From JAEHDI01 sp035455185 (lineage in GTDB: Bacteria > Acidobacteriota > Terriglobia > Bryobacterales > Bryobacteraceae), in the NCBI GenBank assembly GCA_035455185.1, contig DATIFQ010000044.1, forward strand, positions 1 through 17,731: DNA of 17,731 nucleotides, read 5' to 3'. This document shows, one piece after another, positions 14,807-17,731 of this stretch. The position numbers were made by a program, and so were the translations under genes. The stretch's first letter is position 1; each line of letters starts with the position of its first letter. Below the pieces are notes generated by a model, which was not told where the DNA came from, did not search any database, and worked only from the letters and a program-made list of their open reading frames with translations.

Positions 14807-15450
14807 ATCACACAGAGCCATTTGTTTTCTACACTGAACGCAGGTTGGTGGCCTTGACCGGGCAGCAGGCGAGCAACCTTGGCCAACTTCTCGGGAACCT
14901 GCACGATGTTCCAGGCTCTTCGATCTTCTACCACACTCATCACATGTACCTTTCGCACCATTTCGAGACGCCGGCGTTCTCGAACGACTTTGCTCTGTGG
15001 GTGTCGGAGGCGTTACAGGAAGGTGCGTTAGGCGAGAAGCTGGCGGCAATCGATCTTCTTTCCTTTACCTCGATCCGTGAACTGCGGGAGGCGATCGTCG
15101 CGACTATCGAACAGCAAATTGGCGAGGACGGGCGGCGACTGCGCGAGTGCCCCCCTGGCGACGAACTTCATTTCTGCCGGTCGAAGAGCTTCATCATGCC
15201 CACGGGGTTGATTGCCCGTGATCCCAAGGAGTTTTTCGAGGTACTGCCGAAGGTGACGAACGTCTCACTTTTCTTCCACTTTTTTGAAGCGCGGCTGCGA
15301 CTCGGCAGGCCGACGAACGACTTCTCCCAGTGGCTGGCCTGGCGAGGAGAAGAGATCCTGGCGAAGTCGATCGACGCCCTGGATCCGTACAGCATGACAC
15401 TGGACGAATTCAAAGAACGCATCATCGCGCTCAGCGGGAACAGGGGGTAG
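14803..15450 (+). CDS. DUF5752-family protein
   Basis: A 215-residue soluble protein with a GTG start inside the MscS stop (GTGA overlap). It has no signal peptide, membrane span or catalytic motif that I can name. Notable parts are FVFYTERRLVALTGQQASNL, GSSIFYHTHHMYLSHHFETP (His-rich), DFALWVSEALQEGALGEKLA and a C-terminal repeat-like half (SLFFHFFEARLRLGRPTNDF, then SQWLAWRGEEILAKSIDALD). The two FxxHxxxA-type segments (IFYHTHHMY and LFFHFFEAR), each followed by a W-containing stretch, suggest an internal duplication of an alpha-helical unit. The family is often next to trehalose synthase genes, as here, so a partner or regulator role is plausible but unproven. Confidence 0.72.
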   Translation: MNHTEPFVFYTERRLVALTGQQASNLGQLLGNLHDVPGSSIFYHTHHMYLSHHFETPAFSNDFALWVSEALQEGALGEKLAAIDLLSFTSIRELREAIVATIEQQIGEDGRRLRECPPGDELHFCRSKSFIMPTGLIARDPKEFFEVLPKVTNVSLFFHFFEARLRLGRPTNDFSQWLAWRGEEILAKSIDALDPYSMTLDEFKERIIALSGNRG

Positions 15451-15453
15451 GTC

Positions 15454-16683
15454 TTGGCGATTCGGCTGGCCGATTACGAGGAGATCGTGGGTCGCGAAGT
15501 CATCCAGGAAATGCACGTCCTAGCCGAGCGCGTCAAGAGCCGGCGCTTGCAGAATATCAACTCGACGCCGGTTGGCGGAGGCGTTGCCGAGATCCTGACG
15601 CGCATGATTCCCCTGTTGCGCGAATTGGGGATCGAAGCCACCTGGGATGTCATCAAGGGCGACCAAGCCTTCTTCAACGTTACGAAGGCCTTCCACAACG
15701 CGCTTCACGGAAAGAAGGAAGATGTCACGGATGAAATGCTAGAGGTCTTCCGGGCGACGACAGAGGCCAACCTGCGGGAGATGAACATCTCCGGTGACAT
15801 CGTGCTCGTGCATGACCCGCAGCCCGCCGGCCTCGTTGATCGAAAGCGTGAGATTGGACGCCAGTGGATCTGGAGGTGTCACATCGACGTCTCCGCCCCC
15901 GATGCGCGAGTCTGGGAGTTCTTGAGGCCCTATGTGGAGCAATACGACGCCGCCATCTTCTCGATGCCCGACTTCGCGCAGCGACTTCCCATTTCTCAGT
16001 ACATGGTGGCGCCGTCAATCGACCCTTTGGCCGACAAGAACGTGGAACTCACCCCCGCCTTCATAACCCAGGTTCTGGAGAAGTACCACCTCAATCCGGA
16101 ACGTCCGATCATCACGCAGATCTCCCGGTTCGACCGGCTAAAGGATCCCTTAGGGGTGATCGCCGCCTACAAGATGGTCAAAAGGCGCCATGATTGCCAG
16201 CTTGTTCTCGCCGGTGGTGGCGCCAGCGACGATCCGGAAGGTGAAGAAGTGCTGCGTGAAGTCGAGCAGCAGGCCGCCGACGATCGGGACATTCACATCC
16301 TCCTGTTGCCGCCGTTCAGCGATCTCGAAATCAATGCCTTGGTGCGCGGGTCAACTGTGGTCTTTCAGAAGTCGATCAAGGAAGGCTTCGGACTCACCGT
16401 AAGCGAGGCTCTCTGGAAGCGAAAGCCGGTCATCGGCGGCGCCGTGGGAGGTATCAAGCTTCAAGTGATTAACGGCGTAACCGGGTTCCTTGTCCACTCG
16501 CCCGAGGGTGCGGCCAAACGCCTGGTCCAGCTCCTGGGTGACCGCACGCTACGGGCAAGGCTAGGGGACAACGGCTACCAGCACGTGAAGCAAAACTTCC
16601 TTTTGACGCGGCATGTGAAAGATTACATGCTGGTGATGCTCGCCCTGGATCACCCGGTCGAAGATATCGTCCATCTCGGATGA
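15454..16683 (+). CDS. treT: TreT-type trehalose synthase (GT4 glycosyltransferase)
   Basis: A 409-residue cytosolic GT-B enzyme. TreT joins NDP-glucose and glucose to make trehalose, reversibly. Motifs: NSTPVGGGVAEIL (residues 36-48, acceptor-side Gly loop), VHDPQPAGL (119-127), WIWRCHIDVS (138-147), ISRFDRLKDPLGV (223-235) and KEGFGLTVSEALWKRKPVIG (309-328), which holds the GT4 E-x7-E pair Glu310/Glu318. The length fits the family. The start is a TTG at 15454, with a G-rich AGGGGG tract overlapping the upstream stop; no nearby ATG would keep the conserved N-terminus. It follows DUF5752 by 3 bases. In the operon with MscS and YihY it probably makes the compatible solute trehalose under osmotic stress. 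Confidence 0.88.
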   Translation: MAIRLADYEEIVGREVIQEMHVLAERVKSRRLQNINSTPVGGGVAEILTRMIPLLRELGIEATWDVIKGDQAFFNVTKAFHNALHGKKEDVTDEMLEVFRATTEANLREMNISGDIVLVHDPQPAGLVDRKREIGRQWIWRCHIDVSAPDARVWEFLRPYVEQYDAAIFSMPDFAQRLPISQYMVAPSIDPLADKNVELTPAFITQVLEKYHLNPERPIITQISRFDRLKDPLGVIAAYKMVKRRHDCQLVLAGGGASDDPEGEEVLREVEQQAADDRDIHILLLPPFSDLEINALVRGSTVVFQKSIKEGFGLTVSEALWKRKPVIGGAVGGIKLQVINGVTGFLVHSPEGAAKRLVQLLGDRTLRARLGDNGYQHVKQNFLLTRHVKDYMLVMLALDHPVEDIVHLG

Positions 16684-16689
16684 GGAATC

Positions 16690-17586
16690 GTGCTAGAGCC
16701 AATGGGCAAGCTTTCCCGGCGATGGCGCCTCTATGGTAACGCGCTCCTCCACAGAAAGTTTGCCAACTGGCTCTGGCGTCGAATCTGGGCGGACGACATT
16801 CCGGGTCGAGCAGCGCAGCTCTCCTACTACTTCCTGCTGTCGCTGTTTCCCCTCTTGATTTGCCTCTCGGCACTTCTGGGGTATTTCTTTGCGGCCCAGA
16901 CCAGGCTTGAGCAGCGCCTTCTCGATTATCTCGGTTCCATAATGCCGAGCGCCGCCTTTGATGTCGTCAAGGCAGCGACACACGAGCTCCTGCAAACAAG
17001 GGGCGGCGGGAAACTCTCCTTCGGTCTACTCGTAGCGCTTTGGCTGGCCTCATCGGGCATGGAAGCCGTCACCGAAGGCTTGAACGTCGCGTTTCAAGTC
17101 GAAGAGGCTCGCCCCTGGTGGAGACGGCGCCTGGTTGCGCTGGGCCTGACAGTTAACGGCGCGCTTCTGGCGGGAGGCGCGCTTGGACTGGCGCTGGCGG
17201 GTGGCTGGGGTGGGAAGATTCTGACGGATATCGTGGGTCTCGGCGATATCTGGAGCCCGGTTTGGCGCGCGACGCAGTGGATTGCGAGCATTTTATTCCT
17301 CCTGTTCGCGATCAGCCTGGTCTACTTCTTCGGGCCCAACCTCAGGGGGAGGCGCAGGACGCAGGTCATGTTGCCTGGCGCCATAGTCGCACTTATCTGC
17401 TGGCTCACAGCATCCGCCGGGCTACGCCTGTATCTGGATAACTTTAGTTCTTTTGGCCGGACCTACGGCTCCCTTGGCGCCGTGATCGCCCTGCTGCTCT
17501 GGTTGTACTTGACTGGCGCCGCGCTCCTGCTGGGGGCGGAGATCAACTCAGGGATTCAAGCACGAATTAACGAAACACCGCACTGA
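16690..17586 (+). CDS. YihY/BrkB-family inner-membrane protein
   Basis: A 298-residue membrane protein with about six apolar helices. Signature segments are AAQLSYYFLLSLFPLLICLS (residues 41-60), FGLLVALWLASSGMEAVTEG (111-130), WIASILFLLFAISLVYFFGP (197-216) and YGSLGAVIALLLWLYLTGAA (259-278), ending LLLGAEINS. This is the YihY (BrkB/RNase BN-misnamed) family of unproven function, recently linked by fold to envelope and lipid matters. The start GTG at 16690 has GAGGAA overlapping the upstream stop. An ATG at 16702 is an alternative but lacks a good ribosome binding site. It is the last gene of the stress operon, 6 bases after treT. Confidence 0.88.
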   Translation: MLEPMGKLSRRWRLYGNALLHRKFANWLWRRIWADDIPGRAAQLSYYFLLSLFPLLICLSALLGYFFAAQTRLEQRLLDYLGSIMPSAAFDVVKAATHELLQTRGGGKLSFGLLVALWLASSGMEAVTEGLNVAFQVEEARPWWRRRLVALGLTVNGALLAGGALGLALAGGWGGKILTDIVGLGDIWSPVWRATQWIASILFLLFAISLVYFFGPNLRGRRRTQVMLPGAIVALICWLTASAGLRLYLDNFSSFGRTYGSLGAVIALLLWLYLTGAALLLGAEINSGIQARINETPH

Positions 17587-17731
17587 TGATCTCTGCTTCG
17601 AAGAACTGGAAGTGTCGTTCGGTGTAGGGCCACCACCCGACCGAGTAGCGCGCCGGGATCGCTATCTTGGAATGGGAATGAGGCTACCTTTCAGCGCAGA
17701 AGATCTTCTTGATGTCTTTCGAGGCTACAAC
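17587..17731. other. Downstream flank with a possible gene 3' end on the minus strand
   Basis: Bases 17684-17731 read on the minus strand as VVASKDIKKIFCAER and a TAG stop, an open protein-like frame that runs off the window. This could be the C-terminus of a convergent gene. At 15 codons it is only a hint. Nothing else was recognised, and no obvious terminator follows yihY. Confidence 0.25.

Noticed and set aside
14144..15049. A 301-codon minus-strand frame
   Set aside because: It is opposite the MscS and DUF5752 genes, with low-complexity Arg/Ser-rich translation typical of shadow frames.

Overview
The window is GC-rich, densely coded DNA. It probably comes from a soil Acidobacteriota, perhaps of the Solibacter/Bryobacter type. 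This is inferred from the mix of Tat-like and Sec-exported hydrolases, DUF4832-like glycosidase-fold proteins, exported amidohydrolases and bicupins. No marker gene or rRNA is present, so the taxonomy is tentative. No tRNA, rRNA or CRISPR array was recognised.

Layout. (a) 1-798 is the 3' part of a deacetylase-type amidohydrolase, cut by the window edge. (b) 808-3613 (minus) is a two-gene unit of exported TIM-barrel, glycosidase-like proteins separated by one base. (c) 3708-5475 is a well-formed sigma70-type promoter driving an exported gamma-glutamyltransferase-like Ntn hydrolase that lacks several residues expected of true GGTs. (d) 5627-8070 (minus) is an APC-family permease followed, 14 bases later, by an exported bicupin with two possible starts. 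A LacI-family regulator (8164-9246) is divergent from them. (e) 9255-10325 and 10908-11762 (both minus) are two exported metal-dependent amidohydrolase-2 proteins. (f) 10326-10907 and 11763-12538 are gene-poor. They hold inverted repeats, tandem 23-bp repeats typical of IS21-family ends, and a frameshifted relic of an IstB ATPase gene. (g) 12539-17586 is a tight five-gene plus-strand operon: baeRF3-like protein, MscS channel, DUF5752 protein, TreT-type trehalose synthase and YihY/BrkB membrane protein.

How the genes may work together. The left 12 kb looks like a scavenging region in which exported hydrolases act on amides, lactones, glycans or gamma-glutamyl-like compounds, with uptake by the permease and local control by the LacI regulator. 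The right 5 kb looks like an osmotic/envelope stress cassette: a compatible-solute synthase, a mechanosensitive channel, a membrane protein, and a release-factor-related protein that could tie stress to translation. The IS21 relics lie at the boundary between the two regions, so they may have been joined by transposition and deletion.

The strongest candidate for an under-described system is the baeRF3-MscS-DUF5752-TreT-YihY operon. The non-canonical GGT and the two-start bicupin come next.
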